From Bryopsis sp. KO-2023 (taxonomy: Eukaryota > Chlorophyta > Ulvophyceae > Bryopsidales > Bryopsidaceae), in NCBI GenBank assembly GCA_030272585.1, contig BSYQ01000005.1, positions 5,053,501 to 5,117,500 on the forward strand: a stretch of 64,000 nucleotides of DNA, read 5' to 3'. Each line of letters starts with the position of its first letter. Positions within the stretch are counted from its first letter, which is position 1. A model generated the notes under the pieces. It was not told the origin of the DNA and made no database searches. It saw only the letters and a list, made by a program, of their open reading frames with translations. Positions 36,463 through 49,434 of the stretch are shown piece after piece. The translations under genes and the position numbers were made by a program.

Positions 36463-38816
36463 TAGTAAGCTTTGGTTGGAGTGGGGGGTTTCAAATAAAA
36501 TACATGGGGGTGGGGAAATGGAAGGTTGGTGATTTCTCCCCAAAGAAAGAACAGAATCATGCCTTGTCATTCATAAAGCAGCGGGGGAGGAGCAATAACA
36601 AATATCCAGGATAGAGGTGCAATAATATTAGGCCAGCATTTTCATAAGAATCATTCTGGTTGAGGAGTGGGTTAGGTTTTGGGAACCTTTTTTTTCCGTC
36701 TTTGCAGAATCAGATCTGCTGGGGATCGCTCGGTGATTTTTTTTTCAAAAAAAGGGGTGTTCAAAATTTTTTTGATAGACTTAATTCTCTTGTTTCTTCA
36801 TTGATAAAAACGTTGTGAAAAATGTACACCATTGATAAAAATGTTGTGAAAAATCTAAACCAAGTCCCTTGTAACCTTGTTTCTATTTTTGTCTTTTGAT
36901 CTATGAATAGATTCCTTGTGTGAGTTGAAAGTTGGAGAAATTCTTTGTTCTTTATCAACTGTTTCTATTCAAGTATATAGATATCTTTATTTTCTTTTTC
37001 GGGGGGGCTTGGGGTGGACTAGCCTCCCTGCAAATACTTTCAGGTGCTCTTTTTAGAAATAAGATAGAAATAAAATTCAATTCTCCTTATGTAGTCTCAT
37101 GTGAATTCAAATTTTCACCATAACAGAAGCAGAATTACAACTTGAAAACAACAAATCAATTTTTGGCAAATTCAGAATAACAGGAGATATTATTCATTCA
37201 GATATTACGTTTTGCATCGTTGGTAAAGTCAGAAGCACAGAACCCTTTTCCTCCTGGACAATGTTTCATTACAAAAACATCACGCATGTGAGCAAACATG
37301 GAATAACGGTGCCTCAGGCATTACATGTAGATATATAATAAGATGATTGTAGTAAAGTAATTGTTCATTGTCCAGCCCCCACACAAAAACCCACGGATGA
37401 GTAATCCTGCTGAACTTATTGGTCAGGAACCATACGCACTCCAACCTTATTAGGCAAAAAAAAAAAAAGAAAAAAAATACGAGCCCCCCATCTTCTGGAT
37501 GCAAAATTATTTCCAGTGTCCAAAGAAATATTTCTTTCAAAAGGAAAATCCCCTCAGCACAGGAGTCTCACATTTTCCAGAATCCAAGAAAAAACACCAC
37601 TTCATCTACAGATTGAAAAAACCACCCTTTCCCTTTCAAGTGTTCTCTTGATTTTTTTTTTCTATTTTTTTTTTCCTTTTTTTTTTGCCATGAAATCCCT
37701 CTCAGAGAAAATGTAAAACCACACATTTCATCTGCAACCAACCGACCAACTTTCTTTCTTTAACTCGTTGGATTTTTTTTTCCTGGCCTGACTTAGCAAA
37801 AGACAAACTCGCAATTCGGCCATCTCAGTCTTTTCTCATTTTTTTTCCTCACTTGAATTGCTTTTTTTTTTTTCGGTTTGTCTTTTTCTCTCGTGGTGGG
37901 GTTTTGCTTTCTTGCTTTTTTCTTTCCTTGTTTAATTCAGCAAATTTTTTTACCACATCACTCAGCAAAAATCATACGATTATAAAACACACACACAAAA
38001 AAAATGGATCACCATATAAATATATATATATATATATACCGAGGCAAGCCGCGTCTTCCCCCCCCCCCCTTCCTAAAAGCACCAAATCAACCCAAGAAAT
38101 TCAGACATTGACACATACACACTCTTTCCAGCTTTTTTTCCGCCTTGCAAGTCTGCACTTGTGAATAAACCATTCTAAAATCTACGTCGGAAAAAAAAAA
38201 CTAACTGTTTTTTTTTCGAGCTTGGGACCGCCATCCCTGACTACCCCTAAACTCCCAACCAAATCCCACCTCAAATCACAAGGGTGCATATTAAAAAGAT
38301 ACACAGCTATTTGATCATAGATGGCTTAGCTCCGCCTTTCTTTTTGTCCCCCCTAAAACCATCCAAATCTCGGGCAATACAGTTCTTCAGATTTTCTTCT
38401 TCCTTTTTCTTTCCTTTTTTCTGGTTTTTTTGGTTAATCGGAACCACAGCCCATGAAATATTGCAACAATGGTAAAAAGCAAACTACGGTGTCAATGAAA
38501 CACTCCATATAGGCGAACCCCAAGCAAAAACCTCAAAAAATATTCAAGCGAAAATGCACCCATCACAAACCCACACCCACCTCGAAACGAAAAAAAAACA
38601 AAACGTCCCCACCCCTTGAACAAAAACCACCATAAAATGACAAAAATAACGAAAGGCAAAATGAAAAGCCACCACTGCTACCTGTCGTGCATCTGAATCC
38701 CCACACATTCTGGAAATTGGCTTAGGAATTAAAACCATACTTAGTATTTTTTTTGGTCTATCAGTGGGTTTCTTTCGTTTTTTTTGTCTTCGTTTTTTTT
38801 GGGGGGGAAGGGGTGC
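36463..38816. other. Intergenic region between convergent SSD and P450 genes
   Basis: AT-rich, with long T-runs, a TA microsatellite at about 38021-38037, a C-run near 38058 and many short frames without family features. Probably contains both 3' UTRs. No gene, RNA or mobile element was recognised. Confidence 0.4.
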
Positions 38817-40526
38817 TTACAAGGTATCTCTGGGCGTCAAAAACATTCGAATGCCCTTCGTCCCTTGCGTTTGCAGAGTAAGATGTGTGCTTTCCCTCTG
38901 TCTGACTCCCTCGGCACCACCATACGCCGGATCCATTTCAAACCGAAACGTCCCCAGCATTTTAGCCAACAACGCAATCACCTCCATCTTAGCTAAAGAC
39001 TGCCCGACGCAATTCCTCGGGCCATCGCTGAAAGGCATGAAGGTAACCCCCTTCTCGACGCTTTCCCCAGACCCCCTCGAATCATACACGAAAGTTTCAG
39101 CCGCCACATCGTCCCACCTGGATGGCAGAAACTTGGATGCTTTCGGCCAATTCTTGTCCGAATTGTGCAAGCAGTAGAGAGGCATGACGATCATGGTGTC
39201 GGGAGGGACGGTGTAAGGTCCGATTTTGGAAACTCGTTTCGTAACTCTGCCGTTAGCTACAGACACCACCGGTAACATCCTCATCGCCTCCTTGATACAA
39301 CTGTTCAAATATCTAAGTTTCCTGAGATCCTCGTACTCAATTTCCCTCGGCTTGTATCCCGGCTTGGAAAGCAGCCCGTGATTGTCTAGTTCGTTCGCGA
39401 CTTTTTCTTGGATGCCCTCGTTAGTCACGATCGAAAACAGCGTCCAGCCGATGGTGTGTCCCGTGGTTTCGAACCCCTCCACAAACAGAATTCCAATTTC
39501 GGAAAGCAGGCGCTCGTCCACAATCCCTTCCTTCCCTCGGATGCGCATCAACTGCGCCGCCACGCTCTGGTCGTCGTCCTTGGGATCCCCGCGTGCAATT
39601 ATTTTTTTCAACAGCGAGGTCATGTCCTTGTGGAAAGTCTCGAAACTTTTCTTCCCCTTGGTGCCCCGCTTGAACAAGAAACTCGGAAACAGCGTGCGCA
39701 GAGGATTGGCCATTCGCAGTTCGACCTCCGTGAAGCACCGGGGCAGGACTCTCAGCATGTGGCTGGGCTCGGGGTGATCTTGTTTCACAGCCTCGAAATC
39801 GTGGCCGAACGCAGCCAGCCCCACCACGTCCAGCGTCACCCTCAGCGCAGCCTGATCCACGTCGACCGATTCCTCCGGCCCCAACGCGCGTAGCCGATCC
39901 AGCAACTCGTTGATTTTGCCCAGAACCATGGGATACTTCTTTTTGATGTTTCCGTGGCTGAAAGACACCGCCACCGCCTTGCGAATCGTTTTCCATTTGT
40001 TGTCCGAACTGGAGGTCAGCAGGTTGGGGTGCGCGTTGGGCTCCACCATTTGGTTTATGGGCAGGTACAGATCCGCGGACTTATCCTGCCCCCCTTCCCC
40101 ACGCCCCACGATTCTCGCCACCTCCCGCGGATCCGAAATGATCAAAATATCCCGCCACAAAACTTTCATTCGATAGACTCCCCCATACTTGTTCGCCCAC
40201 TTCAGCATAACCCGGTGGAAACTCGGCGTCAAAATCTCCAGAACGTTCCCCAGAACCGGCATTCCGTGCTTCCAAGGACCGGGGATCCTGTCCAAGTCGT
40301 ACCTTCGAGGCCACATCGCCCATGTCGAGATCACAACCGCGATCGCCGCAGCGATGATGGACAAAACGTTCGCGGAGGTCCAGGGCACCGCGACGATAAG
40401 ATCCAAGACGGACTGCGCTACCACGCCAGCCTTCGCAAAGGCGGCGCCGAGTAAATCTACATCTTTACTCAAAAACTCCCGGGTTTTGCCCAGACTCGAA
40501 TGGACAAACCCTATAATCCCAATCAT
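38817..40526 (-). CDS. Cytochrome P450 monooxygenase, intronless
   Basis: A single 569-aa frame. An N-terminal region with a hydrophobic anchor (residues ~50-75, VLSIIAAAIAVVIS) is followed by the Pro-rich hinge IPGPWKHGMPVLGN. The I-helix oxygen-binding motif is EGFETTGHT (~350-358), the K-helix ExxR is KEAMR (~413), and the heme loop is FMPFSDGPRNCVGQSLAK with the axial Cys near 505, matching FxxGxRxCxG. All catalytic elements are present, so it is probably an active, ER- or envelope-anchored, NADPH-reductase-dependent enzyme. The clan cannot be set by eye; it resembles the CYP3/CYP4-like type of algae more than plant A-type P450s. The lack of introns contrasts with the neighbours. GC is higher than in flanking DNA. 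Confidence 0.93.
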   Translation of the reverse strand: MIGIIGFVHSSLGKTREFLSKDVDLLGAAFAKAGVVAQSVLDLIVAVPWTSANVLSIIAAAIAVVISTWAMWPRRYDLDRIPGPWKHGMPVLGNVLEILTPSFHRVMLKWANKYGGVYRMKVLWRDILIISDPREVARIVGRGEGGQDKSADLYLPINQMVEPNAHPNLLTSSSDNKWKTIRKAVAVSFSHGNIKKKYPMVLGKINELLDRLRALGPEESVDVDQAALRVTLDVVGLAAFGHDFEAVKQDHPEPSHMLRVLPRCFTEVELRMANPLRTLFPSFLFKRGTKGKKSFETFHKDMTSLLKKIIARGDPKDDDQSVAAQLMRIRGKEGIVDERLLSEIGILFVEGFETTGHTIGWTLFSIVTNEGIQEKVANELDNHGLLSKPGYKPREIEYEDLRKLRYLNSCIKEAMRMLPVVSVANGRVTKRVSKIGPYTVPPDTMIVMPLYCLHNSDKNWPKASKFLPSRWDDVAAETFVYDSRGSGESVEKGVTFMPFSDGPRNCVGQSLAKMEVIALLAKMLGTFRFEMDPAYGGAEGVRQRESTHLTLQTQGTKGIRMFLTPRDTL

Positions 40527-41286
40527 CGACAGATGTTCCAGTCCGCAGGGGCCGCCACTCGAAACTCTACTTCCACCTTCAGGCTTCTTTTTTTAACAAA
40601 GGCGAAAGGGGTTGGTAGGTTTGTTTTCTTCTTCGTGGTTCTGTTCCTTTTTTTTTGGATTCGGCCCACTGCGCCTTGCAGCTTTGTGATAGAGCGCCGT
40701 GCCCTGTTGTTTTCTGGAGCCAAATATTGCTGCAGCGGAATGTGACTGGGGGCGGTTCGTAATCTGATCTGTGATGGGACGTTCCATAGGCAAGTCCGAG
40801 GCATCCCCACTACAGAGTGACCACATCCCCCCTCGATTTTACCAAGGAAGGTCCCCACAATCAAACAATCTGTCCAAGAATCTGCCCAACATCCCCCAGA
40901 ACATCGTTCCACCCAACAAGGAGCTATTGGACAGTTCTCGAATGTGAGTAGCTGGGTCCCAAAAAGGACTTTCAATTGGGCTATGTAGTCTCACATGAGT
41001 TCCATCCCCCATGTACAACAAGCGATCGCAGCCAAAAAAGTGAGTCAGCTTGCATGCGTCGCATGTCTTCCCCTCCGAAAACAAAATCTCCTGATCATGG
41101 GACGTCCCTTCATTGCTGCTGTTGCAACAGAGCGCACAAGCCGACGCTCTGGCTACGCTTAGGGAGCTGGGGAATCGTGTGCGCCTATGTCCTGTTTTTC
41201 TGGCTGCCCGCAAAAAATTCGTGACTTGGCTCTTGGCGGCGGCGCGAGTTCGCGCGTGGCGATTCAGAGTCCAGTGCATGCGGTAG
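40527..41286. other. Divergent region between P450 and thioesterase, with a doubtful minus-strand ORF
   Basis: Holds the P450 5' flank. A minus-strand frame at 40839-41279 (146 aa) contains two CxxC pairs (CALCC, CDAC) and a hydrophobic end, and could be real, but I know no family for it and it overlaps the probable thioesterase 5' end. I leave it as unproven. Confidence 0.25.
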
Positions 41287-41287
41287 A

Positions 41288-43378
41288 TGCGGCAGCTGCT
41301 GGCCGTTCGATCCGGGTCAACGGGACTTCGGCGCGCCGATTCTCCAGTGCGCAGTGCAGCTTGGGCGATTCAATCGGGGCCACACGCGCTGGCGGAAGGT
41401 CCGATCTTCTGTCTAAAGCTGGATCGCAAAACGCCAATCGAAAACCATGCATTCAGCACGTCGCCACTGAGGCACTTTGGAAGAATGGTTTTTTTCCCCA
41501 CCAGCAAACAGTCGAATGTTTCCTTGAATCTATTTGATTGATCTGTTTTGATTCAAAATCCCAAACAGCTGGCAAAAATTGATCGATATGAGAAATGGGT
41601 TCAGGGTGATTGGTCTGCCAAAGAAGCAACATCTTGCGGAGCAGGATTTTGTGATCACCCGGAGGCTGGGAGTTGTACCTCACAGCACTAGTGTGAATGG
41701 TCATGGGCATATCAACGGAAGTGGAGGCTCCCCGAAGTATGTCTATTGCCCTGGACACGCTTTTGGGGGGAAATTGAAGGAGGCCTGCGGACTGATGTTC
41801 AGCCATCTTTTTCTTCTTTTAGTTTTCATTGTTTTTAGTGATCTGTTGGCTGGAGAGGGCTCAGCTGGATGCTTTGTAACTGTACTATCCCCCTTCCTTT
41901 CCGGTTTTTTTTCTTTTGGGGGGTTTTTGCACATGTGTCTCAATACTCAATTCTTACATGTGCAGCGGACATGCCCCCCCCAAAGTGAATGGGCACACAA
42001 ACAATAATGGGCACATGAACGGCAACCATATGAACGGGACTTTGCTGCTTCCTGCCGAAACCTCCATCGAAAAGTTTGACGAGGAGGAGGAGATCGTGCT
42101 GCCTTGCGATGGATTAGGGATGAATCGATGGATTCCACAGAAGACGGACAGAACTGTGCTTGATCCAGCCGTCTTTGGAATTGAAATGTATGTGAGGGAT
42201 TATGAGCTGGACCAGTACAATGTCGTCAATCACTCCATCTTTGTGAATTATCTGGATCATGGTGAGGGCAACGACAAAAAAAAAGAAAATTGGGAAAGAT
42301 TTTTCGGCGGGGGGTTGGAACGAGTGATCAGAAAAACATGCTTGTTTCAGAGTGCATTTCTTAAAACTATAAGAACGAGAAATATGGTCGAGGAATGTAA
42401 TTGAGATGGTTTCAGGGTAATAGCGTGGAAAGATTAACATTCTCTGGTGGAAATCGTGGGGTGCATTCGAAAAATGCCCATGCACCCTTTCATTTGGTGT
42501 TTTTGCCTTGCTTGTGCAGCTCGTCATGAGTTTCTGTCGAGGGTTGGCTGCCATCCAGACAAAGTTGCTGATGATGGCAAGGCTCTGGCCATAATTCGGC
42601 AGGTGAGGCCCCCAGGTTTTCAGTTCACAGCAGATTCTGTTTTCTGTGAATGCAATGTGTGGACTTCCCACTCTTTGGGTTCATTTCAAAGGATGAATGC
42701 GAATCAATTTTTGGCCTTGTAATTACACTTTGTCTAATTTTTGTCCTTGTGATTTTCCAGGACATGCGTTACTGGGCTCCGTTGAGAGCACGCAGTAAGT
42801 TCCGATCGACGGTGCGTGTGGTCAAGATCACTAAGGCTCGGTGCATTTGGGAGGAGGAGATTTGGAAAGTTAATGATGGTTCGAAGCCTGATGAGGTGAG
42901 CTCCCCTCCAAACGATACAGAGTATTTCGAGGGGAAAACAAAATGAAGTCAATTTTATTTTTAATTTCTATTTTTTTTCAATTTTATTTCTTGCATTTCC
43001 CACTGATGAAGTCAATTATTTGCCACCAGGCAAAAATTTCTTGTGAAAACCTAGTTCATACATGGCGACGAACCACTATAGAATTTTCGAAAATGTGGAA
43101 TTTTTAAAGTGACTTATCATGGACTGAAGGGAGATCGAAGCTGTCAATCTCTTTATTGATCCGCTAATTAGGCTAATTATTGCTTAGAAGTGTATGCGTG
43201 GATGTAGTTTTTTGAAGGTTTTTTTGTGCTTTGGTGTATTTTGTGGCAGCTGATTGCATCTGCAGAGACGGAGGGTATATGTCTGAATGAAGATTACCGT
43301 CCAATTCGCATTCCAAAGCACATCTTGGTCAATTTTGAGGAATTCAGACGTGGACCGGACATCTGCCTTTCACATTAA
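41288..43378 (+). CDS. Hotdog-fold acyl thioesterase, plant acyl-lipid thioesterase (ALT)-like
   Basis: Phase-consistent exons: 41569-41736, 41966-42261, 42520-42602, 42761-42895 and 43250-43378 (TAA). The first exon, probably within 41188-41500 and encoding a basic Ser/Arg-rich transit-peptide-like start, could not be joined with certainty. A low-complexity Asn/Gly/His linker (residues from 41966) precedes the hotdog domain. The catalytic block is VRDYELDQYNVVNHSIFVNY with Asp in LDQYNVVN, continuing as DHARHEF, then WAPLRARSKFRSTVRVVK and NEDYRPIRIPKHI. This order matches ALT proteins of plant plastids, which release fatty or beta-keto acids from acyl carrier protein. Plastid targeting is inference from the family and the N-terminal composition. 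Confidence 0.8.
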
Positions 43379-44137
43379 CACAGAGTCTGTGCTGGAATTT
43401 GACGCATGCTCTTTTCATATGGGTGGATTTCTCGATTCTGAGTCATTTTTGTCGATTGTGTGCAATATGGTGCCAATGCGTTGGGATCATTATAGATATC
43501 TATAAGCAGACTATGTACAGCATCATAAATGGCGAGTTGACTAAGTGGGTGTGGGGGAAAAAAAGAGTGAAAAAGAAGTAACAGATGATAGCAAGAAAAA
43601 ACAAGAAGTGATCAGCGATCGAAGGTGCTTTTCAGTGTGGTTTTTGTTTTTGGTCCATTTCGCCTTCATGGGATTGGGCACAGTAGATATTTTATTATTA
43701 TGAAAAAGAGAAGGGTCCTAAACACCCCCCTGTACAATCTGGTCTGGTTAGCGTGGTTGCACCTACACGTGATCCGCAGGTGCTTGCTGTATGTAGCCTG
43801 TGAGGATGGGTTGGCCGAAAAATAACGGGTCATGGCTGGACTCGTGTGTTCTTTTGACTCTTGACAGCACTTTGTGTGTAAGATTTCTGGGCTGACCTTT
43901 TATATACAAAAACAGATAATTTTCTTGGAAGAGTTTTTTCTGGAAGGGACTTAACTTACTTTCTGAAATATGATACCGCACCCAACAACTTATAGTGCAC
44001 ATCAGTGAAAAGATTGCATCGATACAAAATTAAAAACCTGCACAACCAATACAGCTCCCACAAATACATCACCTAGGGTTTTTTTTTTCTTGTTTTTTCT
44101 TGTTTTTTTTTTTTGGGGGGGGGGGGAATGTGTCTTT
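43379..44137. other. Intergenic region between convergent thioesterase and minus-strand exons
   Basis: Contains the two 3' ends. A T-run to G-run junction lies at about 44103-44127, just beyond the stop codon of the minus-strand gene. No coding exon is supported. Confidence 0.4.
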
Positions 44138-47100
44138 TCATGACTTCTTTTTCCTTGAACGATGTCTTCTGCGAGGTCGTACAGAAGGAGCATTTTCAAA
44201 CTCGACTTTGGGGGTATTTGTTGTCTCATCCACTTCAGAGTCATCCCTACAAAAGAAAAACACATGAAAACTTGATCCAAGATGAGCAAAATGTGTGGTG
44301 GGTAGCATATGAATAATAAAATCCCCATATAAGAAGTGGCTTGTGGGGATATATATATCAAGTGGCATGTGGAACAAATACAGTGCACTCCGCAAATTTT
44401 TGCATGCTGCAACAGACGATCTCCCATTTCCACCTTGCAGTTCTTGGGCTGCATCTCTTTTGGTGCTGTCTTCTTGGAGTATTTTCTTCCCTCTCCTCAA
44501 CCCTCATCCTCTGCTCAGTTTTATCTGATTTCACCTCGTTTCTGAGTCGAAATAAATCAATAATAATAATAAAACCATACCCCAGCTCCTTTCCGATACC
44601 ATGGTGCACGCCGAATAATAATAAAACAAAATAAAGATATAAATTCAAACTTCTTGTTTTCTTGAAAAGGTGCATAAATGAATTAGATAAAAAAACTTCA
44701 GTAATCTTTCCTATGCACTTCCACCTTACCGGATCTGCTGGTCTGACTCTGTCACGACTGAATCCTTTTGCTTCAAAAAAATCCATGCCGTCTATTTGGG
44801 GAAAAGTAAGAGACACAGAATTTTTTTTTCACAAAAAGAATTTCAACATGACAGCCATCTCCAACAAAGACTTATTAACTCAATCAATCGAGGGGACATT
44901 TTTGGGCAGAAGTTAAGTATCTTCAAGTGCGATCACATCCACAAGAAAAAATTGAAATAAAAAAAATTAAAAAAATCCACCCTTAGAGGTTTTTTTGCGT
45001 GTTGATTCTCTTGTTACCTCCAGAAAGTCGATGCTCTGCTGAAAGTAGTCCAAAGACTGCCTCGACTTTGCTGGCAAATCCACGAGCATGTCCAAACTGG
45101 GTAAGAAAAAGCATGTTCCCCCAAATCGTTCACACCAGGTTCAGTTTCTTTTCCAAATTCAACAACGCAGATTTTCGCAGTCAAAAAAACAAAAGAAACA
45201 AACAGTTTCCAACAACAGATAATCTCCTTTTCAGAAACACATTTTCTATTTCGAATTTCCACATATCAGATCCCCCAAACCCCCGATCAAAATATCTCAC
45301 CTTTTTCCCGACAGATTTTGGCTCCCTGTGTAGAGCTCCACTCTGACGAAGCAAAATCTGTGCTGCAGCTGGCAATCCGCCTCACAGGATTCGAACTCGT
45401 GACCTGGCCCCTTCACCTCAATAACTTTTCCAACACATAGACCAGGGTTCAAATAACAAAGTTTTTCTTCCACCTCCATGTCGATTCCTTGAGGTAGAAA
45501 AAAACACACGAAACCACCCAGCAGAGGTTGATTTCTCCTCCAATGTGCCTCCTCAAAACCTTCAGTAAAGAAGTGTTGATTAAAAAAACAGAAAACGAGT
45601 TGAGAAATGGAGACTTGGCTTCCCTGCCCTTCAATAATTGAACATACATATATTTATATTTGGACCAGGGCTACTCTGAAAGAACTTTTTTTTTGCTGAA
45701 CTTTTTTTTTTGCCAGAATTGGAAAGGTGGCGAACATGAATTCCAGGCGAAACAAAAAAGTTTCTCTAGTTTAATATCATTTGGACGTTCGCTCGACACA
45801 CCTCAGGGGAGAAAATTCATCCATTAAAGGCACACAACACAGCTCTTCTTAACCCATCTCCCCCTCTCTCTGGACTGTTACAATACCTTTTCGAATTTCA
45901 ATCATCTGCTTCTTGAATAAAACCTCAAAAGTCACGACTTCTTGCCCACATTCCTCCTCCTGATCAATTTCTTGTTCTTCCGATTCACCCAAGTGCTGCT
46001 GCCCCATTGCAACCTCCTCCTCCACAATCGAGCCCGATTGAACATCCGCCTGAGGTTGTGCCAGCAAGGCATTATCATGAGGGACACCATCTTCGTTTTC
46101 CTGACTGCTCACCTCAAAAACTCTGACCTCCACCGGGCCAAAAGTGACTTTCTTGACCTTTTTCTTTTCCTCAGTGGTGTTGCCCAGACCTTCGCTGACA
46201 CAACCAAGCAGCGAAGTTTCTCAGATGTTTTTTTTCTGCGTTTTCTGAGCTCTTTCAACACATCATGCGATTGCGTTCATCGATTGAAATGTCACCAATC
46301 TTTAATGTGACCGATTTTTTGACGAAAAATAATGAGCCCATCGAGTGGCATAACACATGGCTGGTGTTCAATGCTTGGGTCTTAGTTAAAAGGACTATAA
46401 ATAATTTCCCATACTTTAAGAATTTTGGGTTTCCAGTATGTCCATGATTTTCCTGCTAAAAAATACACCTTCTCGAAAACTCTGATGGATAGTGCTGCCT
46501 TTACCAGAAGAGTCAACATCCCGTAGCTGCCCAACATCGCCAGCGCTGCTTTCAGACAACACTGTCTCATCATCGCTCGGCATTTCTTTTCCAGAGCTCC
46601 CCCTCCCAACCCTTTCTTTCCACACCCTCCATGGATCAGCGCATCCCCCCAGCATTTCCTGCTCTCCCCGTGTTTCAATTACTCCTCCATTATCAATTCC
46701 AGGGGGACCGCTTGCCAGAACTTTCTTTTCTTGTGAAATTTCCTCCAGGGAAGCCACACCTCTGTTTCGCCATTGACTCAGTGGAGTGTCATCTCCGCTG
46801 AATTTGAAACTGACATCCCTATGGTTTGCTTGCTCAACTGAGACAGCTGCAATTGCCGTTGGGGAAGAAGTCACTGATTGGGGGTTAAGGGATGGAGAAA
46901 AATCAACGTCAAGGCGGAAATCTTCCTGAGGCTGGCTGATCTCCTTTTCATTTTGATTCGACCGGGGTCGGAAGGTGTTGAATGGGGTGGACAAAGCTTC
47001 TGTGAGTTGATCGGATGGGGCTGCCCATCCGAGGGCTGACAATATTTCACTGTTGAGCTCAGCAACATGAGATTCCTGAAAGAAGATGAAACAAGCAAAA

Positions 47101-48915
47101 AGAAACCCTGAAATTTTCTTTTGAACAGGTTTCAGAAATGCGACATGGCTGCAAGTTTTTTTTTTGCAACTTACTGGAAGAGGGGCATTTTTGTGTCGAG
47201 ATGAGGTTAGCTCTGGACAGAAGAGTTTTTGACCTTCCAGCTTTGCCAGGGATTCCTGATGCAATCATCAACACCTCAGAATAATCAATGGGCAAGCCGA
47301 TTTTTTTTTTTCAGCCTGAACTGCCTGTTATGAACATCAAGTCTCGGAATTTCCTATTATCTTTTCAAATGCACTGATGTCTTTTAATTACGAATGACAA
47401 GGGGTGTGGCGACAAAAATAAATAAATAAATAAATCAGTTTTGATTTGACCCAAAAAGAATTAGCAAGAACCAAACATCAAAATGTTGTGAGCATATCAA
47501 ATCATCCGATATTTTCAATGTTGCAAGGTAGAATGGTGGCATCATAACATTTTTTTTTCCATGAAACTATCTGTGATTCAAGATGCATGGCCTCACCTTT
47601 TTGGTTTTCCCGAAAGCATATCCATGAAGACCGAAAATCTGCCCTCCAAAAAAAAGAAGAAAGAAAGAGAAAATGCACTCATTCAAAACGATGCCTCTTA
47701 TCAAATCCCTGGCCCTGCTTCCTCCAAGTTTCTTTTTCCATATTGCATCCGATTCAAAAAAATAACAGAAATACATAGGGTACATATTGGGCGGGCTCAA
47801 TCGCTCACCCTCACCCTCAAAAGCAGGAAATAAACACACAACGATGCATCGAGGCAGAGGCAAAATCTCAGTCTGACCTGGCTCTCGTTTTGCTTTTGCC
47901 ATGAAAACGTAAAAAAAAATACTATCCAAAATGTGAATAATCAGTTGTACCCACTCACTTGCTTGAGGTCTGCTATTCTGTATAATGGCTGCTCCATGTT
48001 TGACACAGGCTGCACCGTGTTTCGCCCCTTGGTCAGGCTGGAGTGCATGTCAATGTAAGTCTCAAGCGACATGGGCAAAATACCGGCACTGGCTTCATGC
48101 TGGAGTGAAAAAACAATCGGGCAGTTTTGCTCTCATATATTTTACCAGGCAAATTAATGCAGCTTCTGATTCACTTGTTGGTTTTTCTCTCGTGTTATTG
48201 ATTAAAGAAGGACACAATGAGTGAATTCCCACTGCATGGGTTCAGCATCGATCGACACCAATTCTGGGGGTGTAAAATTTAAGGACGCATGAAATGCACC
48301 TGATGGACGTCCTGCTTCTTGGTGGGCTGCCGGTCGTCGACAATCACAGTCTTATCCATCCAGGGCATTTCCAGCGCCGCCCTGTACCCCGCATGGGAAT
48401 CTGCGGATGCATGCAACGGCGGCGTTGGTGGGATTTGGCCTCGTTCGTTCCCCGGGCAGAATCGAACGCTTTCGATCTGGCTTTGGGATTCGACATTCGA
48501 GGATTGAGACGCGAAATCGTCGAAGGGGTGCCCATCAGCGAGGGCTTCATTCTGCGCAAACTCAAACTCGTTTTGCAGCGGGGGTACGGCGCTCCTCGTG
48601 ATTTCTTTCGTCGATGCAGCTGGAGGGACGCCCCTCGAATCCAAGGAAACTTTGTCGGCGCTGGTCAAGTTGGATCGCTTCTGTTCTGAGGGGGCAAGGC
48701 CTGGTGGTGTGCCGGGTTCAGCGGTTTGGGGAGGAGTGCAGAGCTTCTTGAATTTTGACTTCTGTCCCCGCTGAAACTGAAACACTGGCGTTGGTCTTTT
48801 TCTTTTCTGGAGGGCATGCTGCCTGTCAGGGAACATGGGGCGCAGGTCGAGAATACCATTGGAAAAGATCGCAATGGAGTTGGTCGGTTTCTGGCATTTT
48901 GGGTTGTACAAGGCC
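44138..48915 (-). CDS. Nine-exon unrecognised frame, probable C-terminal tail of the DNA methyltransferase
   Basis: Exons 5' to 3': 48300-48915, 47959-48060, 47175-47255, 46469-47075, 45301-45487, 45018-45096, 44730-44791, 44434-44490, 44138-44246 (TGA). All join in phase and encode 633 residues. The first exon has no start codon: its frame is closed by TGA just upstream of the acceptor, and its 1-nt phase fits the preceding methyltransferase exon. The protein is polar, with basic clusters (QKRKRPTPVFQFQRGQKSKF), Ser/Pro/Glu-rich stretches and a very basic end (RPRRRHRSRKKKS) typical of nuclear proteins. The segment around GLCVGKVIEVKG...FCFVRVELYTGSQ looks like a small beta-barrel and is faintly BAH-like; this is weak. 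The 57-nt exon has a purine-rich acceptor and is the least certain. An independent gene with an unseen 5' exon is the alternative. Confidence 0.6.
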
Positions 48916-49434
48916 CTTCAAAATTGTGTGATCGAAGGATTATGTAATGTTATTGTTCTTGAGGGAGGAGGTTTTCGAAAAAGGTTTTGAAAATCTGTTG
49001 ATTTTTGAACCAACCAGATTCACAACACGTTGTGAACACATTTAAAAATAATCCAGTATGAAGTGCATTTCAAGGATTGCAGACTCAACAAGCAAAGGAT
49101 TAATTTCCCTATTGTGGAAATGTTACTGCAATTCACTTCAGTGAAAGCACAGTGAATGAAACAAATAGAATATCAGTTTCTGAAATGTGAAACAGGTGTA
49201 GGGCACTGTGGATTTTCCTATTCAAATACAAAACATTTCATGCAGGCAATCCCCAGTGGTGTGGTGGGTTGAAAAAATTTACAGAATTAAAACGCGTTCA
49301 AATACTCTCAAAAAACACAAATGCAAACCTGAACTTAATATCCCAACAAGGATGAAATATGAATTAACTCCCTCGATCGCTCGAAAAAAAACAAACTGCT
49401 GCAAAGTAAAAGAAAGAAAAAAAAAGAAAAGAAA

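Noticed and set aside
39408-39996. Long plus- and minus-strand frames inside the P450 gene
   Set aside because: Shadow frames of a GC-rich real coding exon; the P450 frame has all motifs.
40839-41279. 146-aa minus-strand frame with CxxC pairs
   Set aside because: No family match, overlap with the likely thioesterase 5' end and no splice support; kept only as a note.
45849-46194. Minus-strand frame with EEKKKVKKVTFGPVEV and an acidic run, first thought to be an exon
   Set aside because: No incoming or outgoing splice phase fits its neighbours, whereas exon 46469-47075 joins 45301-45487 directly in phase.
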